A DNA stretch of 64,000 bases from assembly GCF_027579695.1 (NCBI RefSeq), contig NC_083587.1:49473021-49537020 (forward strand). The letters run 5' to 3'. Position numbers and translations under genes: made by a program. Position 1 is the first letter of the stretch; each line of letters begins with the position of its first letter. Under the pieces are notes generated by a model, which saw only the letters and a list, made by a program, of their open reading frames with translations, was not told the origin of the DNA and searched no databases. Below are positions 10,523-20,690 of the stretch, piece after piece. This stretch comes from Neoarius graeffei. Lineage: Eukaryota > Chordata > Actinopteri > Siluriformes > Ariidae.

Positions 10523-12130
10523 CAGTAGTGCTTGAAAGTTTGTGAACCCTTTAGAATTTTCTATATTTCTGCATAAATATGACCTAAAACATCATCAGAT
10601 TTTCACACAAGTCCTAAAAGTAGATAAAAAGAACCCAGTTAAACAAATGAGACAAAAATATTATACTTGGTCATTTATTTATTGAGGAAAATGATCCAAT
10701 ATTACATCTTTGTGAGTGGCAAAAGTATGTGAACCTCTAGGATTAGCAGTTAATTTGAAGGTGAAATTAGAGTCAGGTGTTTTCAATCAGTGGGATGACA
10801 ATCAGGTGTGAGTGGACACCCTGTTTTATGTAAGGAACAGGGATCTGTCAAAGTCTGATCTTCACAACACATGTTTGTGGAAGTGTATCATGGCACGAAC
10901 AAAGGAGATTTCTTAGGACCTCAGAAAAAGTGTTGTTGATGCTCATCAGCCTGGAAAAGGTTACAAAACCATCTCTAAAGAGTTTGGACTCCACCAATCC
11001 ACAGTCAGACAGATTGTGTACAAATGGAGAAAATTCAAGACCATTGTTACCCTCCCCAGGAGTGGTCGACCAACAAAGATCACTCCAAGAGCAAGGTGTA
11101 TAATCGTCGGCAAGGTCACAAAGGACCCCAGGGTAACTTCTAAGCAACTGAAGGCCTCTCTCACATTGGCTAATGTTAATGTTCATGAGTCCACCATCAG
11201 GAGAACACTGAACAACAATGGTGTGCATGGCAGGGTTGCAAGGAGAAAGCCACTGCTCTCCAAACAGAACATTGCTGCACGTTTGCAGTTTGCTAAAGAT
11301 CACGTGGACAAGCCAGAAGGCTATTGGAAAATGTTTTGTGGACGGATGAGACCAAAATAGAATTTTTGGTTTAAATGAGAAGCGTTATGTTTGGAGAAAG
11401 GAAAACACTGCATTCCAGCAGAAGAACCTTATCCCATCTGTGAAACATGATGGTGGTAGTATCATGGTTTGGGCCTGTTTTGCTGCATCTGGGCCAGGAC
11501 GGCTTGCCATCATTGATGGAACAATGAATTCTGAACTATACCAGCGAATTCTAAAGGAAAATGTCAGGACATCTGTCCATGAACTGAGTCTTAAGATAAG
11601 CCAGGTCATGCAGCAAGACAACGATCCTAAGCACACAGTTCGTTCTACCAAAAAATGGTTAAAGAAGAATAAAGTAAATGTTTTGGAATGGCCAAGTCAA
11701 AGTCCTGATCTTAATCCAATCGAAATGTTGTGGAAGGACCTGAAGTGAGCAGTTCATGTGAGAAAACCCACCAACATCCCAGAGTTGAAGCTGTTCTGTA
11801 CAGAGGAATGGGCTAAAATTCCTCCAAGCCGGTGTGCAGGACTGATCAACAGTTACTGGAAGTGTTTAGTTGCAGTTATTGCTGCACAAGGGGGTCACAC
11901 CAGATACTGAAAGCAAAGGTTCACATACTTTTGCCACTCACAGATATGTAATATTGGATCATTTTCCTCAATAAATAAATGACGAAGTATAATATTTTTG
12001 TCTCATTTGTTTAACTGGGTTCTCTTTATCTACTTTTATGACTTGTGTGAAAATCTGATGACATTTTAGGTCACATTTATGCAGAAATATAGAAAATTCT
12101 AAAGGGATCACAAACTTTCAAGCACCACTG
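10523..12130 (+). mobile_element. Tc1-like transposon (1608 bp), full length
   Basis: Flanked by TA on both sides (10521-10522, 12131-12132). The terminal repeats begin CAGTAGTGCTTGAAAGTTTG, and the inverted repeats are about 210 bp with internal repeats, the IR-DR layout of fish Tc1 elements. The size is that of an intact Tc1 element. The transposase inside is broken. Confidence 0.93.
10891..11910 (+). pseudogene. Tc1-like transposase pseudogene
   Basis: The reading starts MARTKEIS at 10891, then meets an in-frame TAG, so the paired-like N-terminus is interrupted early. Recognisable blocks are the helix-turn-helix (GYKTISKEFGLHQSTV), the basic linker GRPTKITPRA, TIRRTLNNNGVHGRVARRKP, a shifted WTDE region near 11340, MVWACFAASGPGRLAI, QQDNDPKHTVRSTKKW and SPDLNPIEMLWKDLK, followed by a TGA where family members continue. 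The catalytic D, D and E positions are still readable, but at least one frameshift and two stops separate them. Confidence 0.9.
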
Positions 12131-12325
12131 TAAACTACAGGTATACATAAACTTGTGCAAGTCCCTGAAGGAACACAGGTGTGGTGTCAATCATATGGGT
12201 CTGTATTTGTATTAAATGCTAAGTTGGAAGGATTTCTGCTTGACTGCAGTTAAAACTGGTTCATGTTTGTCTTTGTGGTTTTCTGTGTTCAGTTTCTGTG
12301 TGCACAGAGTTAGCAGCATAATCCT

Positions 12326-12702
12326 CATCTCATTTCATAATCTCTAGCCACTTTATCCTGTTCTCCAGGGTCGCAGGCAAGCTGGAGCCTATCCCAGCTG
12401 ACTACGGGCGAAAGGCGGGGTACACCCTGGACAAGTCGCCAGGTCATCACAGGGCTGACACATAGACACAGACAACCATTCACACTCACATTCACACCTA
12501 CAGTCAATTTAGAGTCACCAGTTAACCTAACCTGCATGTCTTTGGACTGTGGGGGAAACCGGAGCACCCGGAGGAAACCCATGTGGACATGGGGAGAACA
12601 TGCAAACTCCACACAGAAAGGCCCTCGCCGGCCACAGGGCTCAAACCCGGACCTTCTTGCTGTGAGGCAACAGCGCTAACCACTACACCACCGTGCCGCC
12701 CC
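12326..12702 (-). mobile_element. tRNA-headed SINE, copy 2
   Basis: Same family as 9695-10060, nearly full length. It is flanked by an exact 11-bp duplication AGCATAATCCT (12315-12325 and 12703-12713), so it was retroposed. Confidence 0.92.
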
Positions 12703-12827
12703 AGCATAATCCTGACATCACCTAAAATAAACAAAACTTTCAGGTCCTTATGCTGTAATTTTGTTGTTTATTATTTAGGAACACAAAAGTCAAAAAACAC
12801 TTTTTACGGAATTATTAGAATCCAGAA

Positions 12828-13010
12828 TTTGGGGGCGTCGTGGCTCAGGTGGATGGGGCGCCGTGCCATGGGTCTAGGCGACCCGGGTTCGATTCCGGCC
12901 CGGGGTCATTTCCCGATCCCTCCCCGTCTCTCTCTCCTGCTCGTTTCCTGTCTCTACACTGTCCTATCCAATAATAAAGGTGAAAAAAGGCCCAAAAAAT
13001 ATCTTAAAAA
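12828..13010 (+). mobile_element. Second tRNA-derived SINE family, single copy
   Basis: A 183-bp insert flanked by the 12-bp duplication TAGAATCCAGAA (12816-12827 and 13011-13022). The head has a TGGCTCAGGTGG A-box-like motif and a perfect B box GGTTCGATTCC. The body is pyrimidine-rich and the tail ends in AAAAA. It differs in sequence from the abundant SINE. Confidence 0.85.
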
Positions 13011-13229
13011 TAGAATCCAGAAGTTGCACAAAATGTGACAAGGAAAAGTACATTCTAACATTTTTCAAATGAAAATTTGCTCAACATTTAAAGTGCCACC
13101 AATTTGGTCAGGTAATTTTCTAAATATGATGCAAAATTTTAACTTTATTACATAAATTTTTAAAAACTTTTCTGTAAGTAAAACTACCAAGGATTTAATT
13201 TCTCCAATACAGATGTTTAAATTACCTAC

Positions 13230-13928
13230 ACTATTGAATAATTATTCCACGAAATCGAGTCGTACATAGCTGACGAGTCGCGTAGCACTGAGTTGGCTAT
13301 AAGCCATGTACGATGAGATTGAGTGGAATAGCTGTTTTATTCTATCTGCATTCACTGGATTTTGAGAAACAGAGCATTGTTGTTATTTTTTGTAAATTTG
13401 ATAAGCAAAAACTTTTTACAAAACATCAGACAAAATAATTTCCGCTTAGAATGTAAACAAACCCGTGAAATGACCGGAGCAATTTGTGAAAAACGCTAAA
13501 ATAATAATTCTTGAAAAAAAAAGATATATTCTGACCATCAAATACTTTCATTCCATATTTTGTTGCTTTTTTTTTGTATTTGTTGGGGTTTTTTTTCGAG
13601 TAGAGTTTTTATTTCATCCTTGGTTGGTTCAACAACACGCTCTGCCATTTTCTTCTTCTTCTTTAGGGTTTTTGGTGGTTTGGTTCCACCAACTGGGCTG
13701 GAGTGTGGAACAGGAGATATTGGGGGGGGGGGGGGGGGGGGGGGGGGATGACTATTCTTTTAGCTAGTTTTGTTTCTTTTAAATACTTGATACCAAAGTG
13801 ATATATCTAACTTGATATGTGCCGCTATTTTTGTTCTACTCTACTCACAGTATATGAGCTGATATCCCAGTAGTAGAGTAGCCAATCAGAGCACACAATT
13901 TCTCATATCCAGTGAATGTGGATAGAAT
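13230..13928. mobile_element. Miniature inverted-repeat element, family X copy 1
   Basis: Two inverted modules. The first is a 100-bp module with ATTCCACGAAATCGAGTCGT facing its inverse. The second has termini CATTCACTGGATTTTGAG near 13340 and CTCATATCCAGTGAATGTGG near 13900. A second copy in the same orientation is at 21675-23463. The superfamily is not identified. Confidence 0.7.
13721..13748 (+). repeat. Poly-G run
   Basis: An almost uninterrupted run of about 26 G inside the miniature element; the other copy has only short G runs at this place. Confidence 0.9.
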
Positions 13929-13960
13929 AAATTATATTATACTATATCATATATTTCTGG

Positions 13961-14410
13961 TGGGCGGTACGGTGGTGTAGTGGTTAGCGCTGTCGCCTCA
14001 CAGCAAGAAGGTCCGGGTTCGAGCCCCGTGGCTGGCGAGGGCCTTTCTGTGCGGAGTTTGCATGTTCTCCCCGTGTCCACATGGGTTTCCTCCGGGTGCT
14101 CCGGTTTCCCCCACAGTCCAAAGACATGCAGGTTAGGTTAACTGGTGAGTCTAAATTGACCATAGGTGTGAATGGTTGTCTGTGTCTATGTGCCAGCCCT
14201 GTGATGACCTGGCAACTTGTCCAGGGTGTACCCTGCCTTTCGCCCGTAGTCAGCTGGGATAGGCACGAATTCAATGGAAACAGTTTTCAGGGCGTTGAAA
14301 GTTTACATGGTGTGGAGAATTAGTCTCAGCAAACAAAAGTGAGACAAGGAACAGCTCCAACTTGCCTGCGATCCTGTAGAACAGGATAAAGTGGCTCGAG
14401 ATGATGAGAT
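13961..14410 (+). mobile_element. tRNA-headed SINE, copy 3, with internal templated insertion
   Basis: Exact 12-bp duplication ATATATTTCTGG (13949-13960 and 14411-14422). The head carries TGGTGTAGTGG and GGTTCGAGCCC. Within the tail, 93 bp (14262-14354) interrupt the invariant GGGATAGGCTCCAGC motif and are an inverted copy of downstream sequence. Confidence 0.93.
14262..14354. repeat. Inverted duplicate of 14662-14754
   Basis: A 93-bp segment inside a SINE that I read as identical to the reverse complement of 14662-14754. Two or three bases at the left junction (GGC) are shared between SINE and insert. Confidence 0.9.
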
Positions 14411-14661
14411 ATATATTTCTGGACCTGGATCACCAAAAACCACACATTGTCCCATATTTTGGAGAGAACATCCTAAGAATGGGCTAAGGATATCAAAAGA
14501 CAGCCAACAAACTAATATGGGTATAGATCCACTGAAGTAAAAAACATCTAAGAATTTTTATGTGACGTTCATTCATTTTCAGTCACTCCTTATTCCAAGT
14601 CAGGATCATGGTGGATCAAGAGCCTATCTCGAGAACATGGGGAACACACCCTGTCAACAAA

Positions 14662-14754
14662 CTGTTCCTTGTCTCACTTTTGTTTGCTGAGACTAATTCT
14701 CCACACCATGTAAACTTTCAACGCCCTGAAAACTGTTTCCATTGAATTCGTGCC
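14662..14754. repeat. Source arm of the 93-bp inverted duplicate
   Basis: Single-copy-looking DNA about 160 bp upstream of the irgq-like start codon. It is presumably the donor, since the other copy interrupts a known SINE sequence. Confidence 0.85.
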
Positions 14755-14911
14755 AAAAACATATTGACTAAGTATGATATCTCTGTGTCCCACTTTGACT
14801 CCGCTGCATTATGATACAAACAACTCTGACTGCTCCTGTGTGAAGGTTGAAAACTCTAGACAGCATTTTTCTGTGTTGGTAAAAACAACCTTTTGACAGT
14901 TTTTCAAGGGA

Positions 14912-16670
14912 ATGGAGATGAAACTTCCAGAAGATCAGGTAAACTCTGTGTTGGCTCCATGGAGGTTTTCTTGGCAATCAAGTGGATTTAAGAATAGACT
15001 TGTGACAGCGCTGGAACTTTATGAACACTTTCCATTAGATATCATGGTCACTGGAGGAACTAAGTCAGCAAATGCAAGGCTCGCTTCTGCTGTCTGTGGA
15101 TTGAAAGGTGAACAAGAAGAAGAAGAGGAGGAGGAGGAAACCGATGAAGACAAAGACAGTGATGAGCAAGAGGATGATGATGAGGAAGATGGTGGAACAA
15201 GCATTAACCTATCTCCTAAGGTCAATGTTGAGAGAAAACCACTTGTGAGATTTCGAGATGACTTTGCAGAAGATGGTCCTGACTCTGATCCAGTGCTTTT
15301 TCATCCTCAAATACCCAATGTCCGCATTTTGACAGTCCAAGGAAGTTCTTGTCCTGCTCAGGACAGCTATGATGTATTGGTGGTCCTCACAACGGAGTTG
15401 CACCAGGAGGACCATATGAGGATCATCATGGAGCAATGTGAGAAGAAAAAGCCTGTGTATCTGGTTGAAGCTGAGCAAGAAATGGATCTTGTTCATAAAA
15501 TGCTGGCTGGTCCCTGCAAGACCTGTGCATGGGAACGAATGAGAGCTCGCACTTTGGAGCTTCAGAAGAAACACAAGGCAGAATTTGAATCAGCAGAGAA
15601 TGCAGAGCACCAACACACTTCTCAAGGTTCTCTTTCTCTACACCAACGTATTAAGCTGTGGGAGCCGGAAGAGATTGCAGGAGTTCTGGTGGAAGCTATA
15701 CCTGAATTGCGCAAGAAGGCTTTCAGTCAGTTTTTGGTGGATCTCACAAGAGAACTTGGAGGCCAAAAAACAGAGTGTTATGGTACAGGGTAAGTGGTCA
15801 GGCTGTGAATTTAAAATGACTTTAGCTTAGTCACATTTTCTTAGATATCACTGAATGTCTGTGTCCCACATCTCTAAACTTATGTATCCATTGTGAATAC
15901 ATTTACTCCACAGACCCCTGGCAAGATCTGCTTTTAAACACAGCAAGATAAGCCAGGAAGACCTAGGCAGAATTTCTGAGACCTTTCAATCCCAGGATCT
16001 CACTGATGTACCGTCCAAACTGCTGTCCATTTTCAATGCCCTGGAGTACTTCCGACTAGATGTGGGTCTACTCGGGGAGACAGGTTGTGGCAGCTCCAGC
16101 CTGTTCAACTGCCTCCTGGACCTGAAGGATGGGGACAAGGGAGCATCCCCTATTGGGGTCTTTGAAACAACAAAGAAGCCTGTGACACATCCGTACTCAG
16201 AATACCACAATGTTCTTCTGTGGGACCTCCCAGGCTTGGGAAGCGTGGAAGATTTTAAGCCTGAATTTTCTGGCTCCACATTGCACCAAGTGCCTCCAAT
16301 ACCTCCCTGTGATGTCTACATCCTGTTATCACCCCTGAGGCTCAATCTGGGGTACATCCAGTTGTTGAACCACCTTTTGAAGCAGGGAAAAACTTGCTAT
16401 CTAGTGCTGTCTAAGGCTGATCTGATTCAGGAGAAATCAACTGAAGAAGTGAGGAGATGGAATGAGGAGATTTTGGATAAACTTGGTCTGAAACAGAACA
16501 TCTATCTGGTCTCTGCACTCCATCCAGAGACCTTGGATTTGCCCAAACTGAGAAAGACCTTCAGTGATGCACAAGAAAGCCATAAGAGAGTCGCACTGGC
16601 CAATTATTTGGAAAAACTATTGGAGCAGGATGTGTTTTGGAAGAGGGCTGACTTTTGCAAAATAAACTGA
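14912..16670 (+). CDS. irgq: IRG-family quasi-GTPase (irgq-like), two exons, 544 aa
   Basis: Exon 1 is 14912-15789 (donor GGTAAGT) and exon 2 is 15914-16670 (acceptor after CTCCACAG); they join in phase. The protein holds two IRG-like modules in tandem. Module 1 has a P-loop-like TGGTKSAN at residues 47-54, then a strongly acidic insert at 67-93. Module 2 has GETGCGSS at 347-354, where an IRG would have GKS, then DLPGLG at 397-402 and SKAD at 459-462. Both P-loops lack the catalytic lysine context, as in IRGQ proteins, which are described as quasi-GTPases. Human IRGQ is reported as an autophagy receptor linked to MHC class I turnover, a role only inferred here. No signal peptide or transmembrane helix is evident. 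The start is the first ATG of the long frame, with another ATG two codons on; an upstream non-coding exon is possible. Orthology to mammalian IRGQ rather than a fish-specific paralogue is not settled. Confidence 0.8.
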
Positions 16671-17235
16671 CTTCCTGCAATGAGTTATCTTTACACCACT
16701 TTAAAATGGAGATTTTCATGCAAAGTCATGGCTCTTCATACTGTTAATTTGATAAAAATCTCTGCTGCACTGTATAAACAAATGAAATTCTCTTTAGTAA
16801 AACAATTTTGTTATCATGTTAGGAGTTTGTGTACCGGATCTTCCGGGTATGTGTGTTTGCAGTAGAACTTCAGAGATGCCTAATATCTACAGTTTTACTA
16901 AAGCTTTTATAATTTTGCCCTCTTGCCATGATGATTTGAGAGACACCTGAATCTGACTGGGTTCAAGAGAAAATTGTTTGTCACCACCCTCAGGAGACTG
17001 TGAGTTCAAATCCATGATGATAGCACATCCTTCCATAGCTGGGAGCCAAGTGAGCATAGTTGGCCGTGCTCTCGACCACAGTGACACTCGCCAATTGTGG
17101 GTGTCTGTGAGGTCATGTGTCCAGAAGTTGGCAAAGAGCAGAAAGCACTTCTTCTGGAGTGTATTCTGCTGCCCTGTGACAAAGCATGAGCAGCAGTTTG
17201 AAAAGATGCAGCTGGTGGACTTCGCATATCTTCAG
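16671..17235. other. 3' flank of the irgq-like gene
   Basis: No gene recognised. AATAAA overlaps the end of the coding region (16660-16665). The rest is non-coding. Confidence 0.4.
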
Positions 17236-17955
17236 TGAAGCACATTACATTTAGCTGTTTGATTGATTCTAAATCCAAACATTGTATGTCGATCCTGCAA
17301 CCGAGATACTGACCTCTTCTGCTCCTCGGACCTGCCTGATCCATCCTGATGCCCTACATCTGGCTGAAGTCTCATCGCATTGCCCCTGTGGAGGACGGCC
17401 CCATACAGACAGTCTAAAGCTGCAGCTTTAGACTGTCCGTATGGGGCCGTCCTCCACAGGGGCAATGCGATGAGACTTCAGCCAGATGTAGGGCATCAGG
17501 ATGGAAGATGGCTCTGGACACTTACATTAACACTTTTTATGTCTGAGGACTACAGTTGTCATGAACAGTTTTGCACTCAAGTTTCCATTAATGAACAGTT
17601 TATAACATCAACAAAACAGACTTAATGTTAAAACTATAATGAATCTCCTGGTTAAACAGTTATACTTTGTGACTATATAGGACACAGTTATAGAAGTTAT
17701 AGTCATTATTTATAATCACGTTGTCTGTTATCACCCAAATGAGGATGGGTTTTGAGTCTGGTTCCTCTCGAGGTTTCTTCCTCATGTCGTCTGAGGTAGT
17801 TTTTCCTTACCGCTGTAGCCACAGGCTTGTTCATCAGGGATAGATTAGGGATAAAATTAGCTCATGTTTAAAGTCTTTAATTTTCTGTAAAGCTGCTTTG
17901 TGACGATGTCTCTTGTTAAAAACGCTATAAAAATAAAATTGACTTGACTTGCTGC
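17236..17955 (+). repeat. Teleost interspersed repeat with LINE/SINE-type 3' tail
   Basis: It contains blocks common in fish genomes: CTGCTCCTCGGACCTGCCTG, GAGTCTGGTTCCTCTCGAGG, and the tail AAAGCTGCTTTGTGACGATG ending ATAAAATTGACTTGACTTG. A large palindrome interrupts it at 17340-17505. Confidence 0.65.
17340..17505. repeat. 166-bp palindrome, 83-bp arms, no spacer
   Basis: The axis lies between 17422 and 17423 in AAAGCTGCAGCTTT. The arms run out to TCCATCC on the left and GGATGGA on the right, with one mismatch about 15 bp from the centre. The left arm is native repeat sequence; the right arm is its inverted copy. Confidence 0.93.
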
Positions 17956-18640
17956 AGACTGCAGTTAAAGATCCGCTTAGTCAATTCACATTTTATCATT
18001 TATGGAGCGAGCTCTCCTATCCATTGATATGCTCGGGTAAGATTCTACCACCCGTGAGGATTTTCTTGTCAGCAATGATAGGGTCAGCTTTCATTCAAAT
18101 CACAGGTTTATATGAATGTTCTCTTTCAAATACTTTATCATTTCTATCATAACGGCTTACTCAAAGTCTTGTCAGATACTCTGCATAAAATTAATTTTAA
18201 AAGAAAGTGTGAAATTATGATATATGAAAGTAAGTTTTCTCTGAGGAAATTACTGAACCTTTTTGGAACGAGTTTCAGCACTTTGTAATAGAAGTAAAGC
18301 TGTAAGTTTTCACAACAGGCTAGTGAGGAAATGACTGTTTATAGCTGTATAACTTAAAGGATAAGAAGAGTTCACTTGTTTCACAGGTGTACTACAACAT
18401 TAAAAGCAACAATAAATGGTTAAAAAGTATGATTTGTCGTTCTTTAATGAATAAATTATTAGTTTCAGCAAACTGCTATGGGATAAGAAGAGTACAACAC
18501 TTCTTGACTTGATGTTATTGGAAAATAATCAGTTTGGGGATGGTAACTGAACCAATCTACCTCATCATTGATTATTAGCTCATCCGGCTGACAGGCGATG
18601 AACTTATGCCATCATGTGTTGTCTGTCCATCCATCGTCAT
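17956..18640. other. Non-coding, nothing recognised
   Basis: AT-rich DNA without a convincing frame or repeat that I can name. Confidence 0.4.
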
Positions 18641-18647
18641 CCACATT

Positions 18648-19045
18648 TCACGAAAATCGCTTCTTCTCTTTCAATTCTTCACCAATTTTTATTCTTTTTG
18701 GCAGGAAGGTAGGTCTGCCTGGAGCACATACAACTCCTACCCAAATTCACATAATTGCAATTAATAATGAAGATATGGAGTAATTAAGCCCTAATGAGCA
18801 GTTTCCACACACATCACTACTTCTTCCTCAATTCTTCACTGATTTCAATTCTTTCTGGCATGAAGGTAGGGGTACCTAGGGTGCATATAACTTCTACCCA
18901 GATTTGCTTAATTACAATTATTAATGAAGTTATGGACAAATTAAGCCTTAATGAGCAGTTCAACAAAAATCGCTTCTTCTTGGTCAATTTCCTCACCATT
19001 TTGGATTCTTTCTGGCAAATAGGTCAGTATTCCTAGGGTAGATAT
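18648..19045. repeat. Tandem repeat, about 157-bp unit, 2.5 copies
   Basis: The units share TCAATTCTTCAC (18669, 18828), TTCTTTCTGGCA and a TTAAGCC-TAATGAGCAGTT block. Spacing is 156-157 bp, with about 20% divergence by eye. It may belong to a larger repeat ending near 19200. Confidence 0.75.
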
Positions 19046-19500
19046 CGCTTCTATATATAGCTTGTATATATAGCTTACAACATTTATTGCACAAGGTGGC
19101 CCACTTTAGATCATTTCTTCCGGACTAGACGGGGCCCAGAGTGAGCTACGCTGTCATTGACGGGCTCATTTTCTCATAACAACAGGCTCCACATGTGTTC
19201 CAGTCCTGATGTATACATCTTTATCATTTAATGTACCTTGACCCGGAACTACTTTGTGATAAAACTAAAGAATAGCCGTCTGCCATTGAAGCCACATCTT
19301 TTTCTGCTGAAGACATAAACAGTGTTTAAAGGTCTTGTTATTGAAGTCTTATTTTCCTGAACAAGAACGTTTTTAGTTTTGCAGTCCTGGACGTGTTACA
19401 TACAAGGATATTCATTCATGTTTTCAGTGATCTGTCAATATTTGAGAATAAAATACACACAATGATACAGTATTTACAGATCAGTCAAAAATTTTTAATT

Positions 19501-19506
19501 TTTATT
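19501..19506 (-). terminator. Polyadenylation signal of C8orf76
   Basis: AATAAA on the minus strand, about 100 bp after the stop codon at 19604-19606. Position fits; use is inferred. Confidence 0.5.
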
Positions 19507-19603
19507 TGTAAAATCCTTAAAAACATTCTTCATAACAGCAAATCATTAAAACCTGCATCACTGTACACATCCATTTTGATCATAAAATCTTTTGTATTCA
19601 CAT

Positions 19604-19780
19604 TCACCCCGTCTCCATTTCCTTATCACTCGATAAAACTGTATTCTCTTTCATCAGCAGGCAGGCATATACTTTGTTCCACCACCTTTTGTCAAAGTCC
19701 TTAATGGTAAGCCCTGATAAACCCTCACCATCCTGGTTCTCTTCACGCATGGTCTCTGGGTTCAGATCTTCAGCCATTAC
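19604..19780 (-). CDS. C8orf76: C8orf76 exon 6 (terminal coding exon)
   Basis: Acceptor ...ACATGCAG before GTAATGGCTG. It encodes VMAEDLNPETMRE through DFDKRWWNK to EMETG and TGA. The human counterpart begins VMGEDI and contains FEDKWFRK. Confidence 0.9.
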   Translation of the reverse strand, partial: VMAEDLNPETMREENQDGEGLSGLTIKDFDKRWWNKVYACLLMKENTVLSSDKEMETG

Positions 19781-20659
19781 CTGCATGTACAACATCAGAG
19801 TAGCCTTTTAAATACACAGTGCGTAATTAGACTTGGAAGTCCGCTTGCATACATGTACCACATTCAGTAAGACTGCTGGGACTCACTGTTTATCAGGGCT
19901 TTGAACCGGTTCAAGGAACGAAAACGAAAACCGGGAACTTTTTCTATTTCACATGGAACAGAAACGAAACCAGAAACTTTATTATTTTTTATGTTCCGGA
20001 ACAGAAATGCTTATTAAAAATAATGGTAACCGGTTAATACCGGTTTTTATTTCGTTCCTCAAAGTTTCTGTAGCCTACAAATAAAGTCATTCTTCTCCTG
20101 CGCAAGTTTCTATGACCCGCTGGGGTTCACTTCCTGTGTGACGTTCGTTGATTGAATGGAGAGAGCGGGAAGGTGGACTACTATCACGTCTCCACGTGAT
20201 AATAAGTGAGTAAGTGCATTACTGAGTGTCTGAGCAAAGAAGAGCCTGAACGTTGCAACCTCCCTATTGGCTGTTTGTAAAAATGTATCAATTGTTGCCC
20301 TTCCCACGGGAATCATCGCGGGCTCGAGAGACGAGACCTGACGAGTTAGTTCGTTGGTAGCAGAACAAAATGTCTGGACACAAATCGGGTTTTCAGAAAA
20401 GGAAAGAAAATAAACAGAGGGTCGAAAATACAAAAAAGGAGGCAGAAAATGCAAAATGAGTTTTAAGGTAGGACAAATGGTTACTTTTTAAAGCAGCCCG
20501 CCGTGGCTGCAGGCTTTCAGTTGTGTCACTGAATGGTTACTTTTCTGAGGCGCCGTGGCTGCCTGCAGGCTTATTTATTATAGCCCATTTAGTTAAAATA
20601 GTTGATATAAAATGTTTATAGTTATGTGATGGTTGTCCTGATTTAGACTGTTTTTTTTT

Positions 20660-20690
<31 letters not shown>

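Noticed and set aside
13721-13748. G-quadruplex regulatory element
   Set aside because: A homopolymer G run of this length could fold, but it is only an expansion in a decayed miniature element with no gene context.
12325-14323. Conserved-looking proteins with GFLRVLRFPPQSKDMQVR
   Set aside because: This peptide recurs at every SINE copy in both orientations; it is a translation of the SINE body.
15019-15225. Serine-rich minus-strand ORF
   Set aside because: Antisense of the acidic stretch in irgq.
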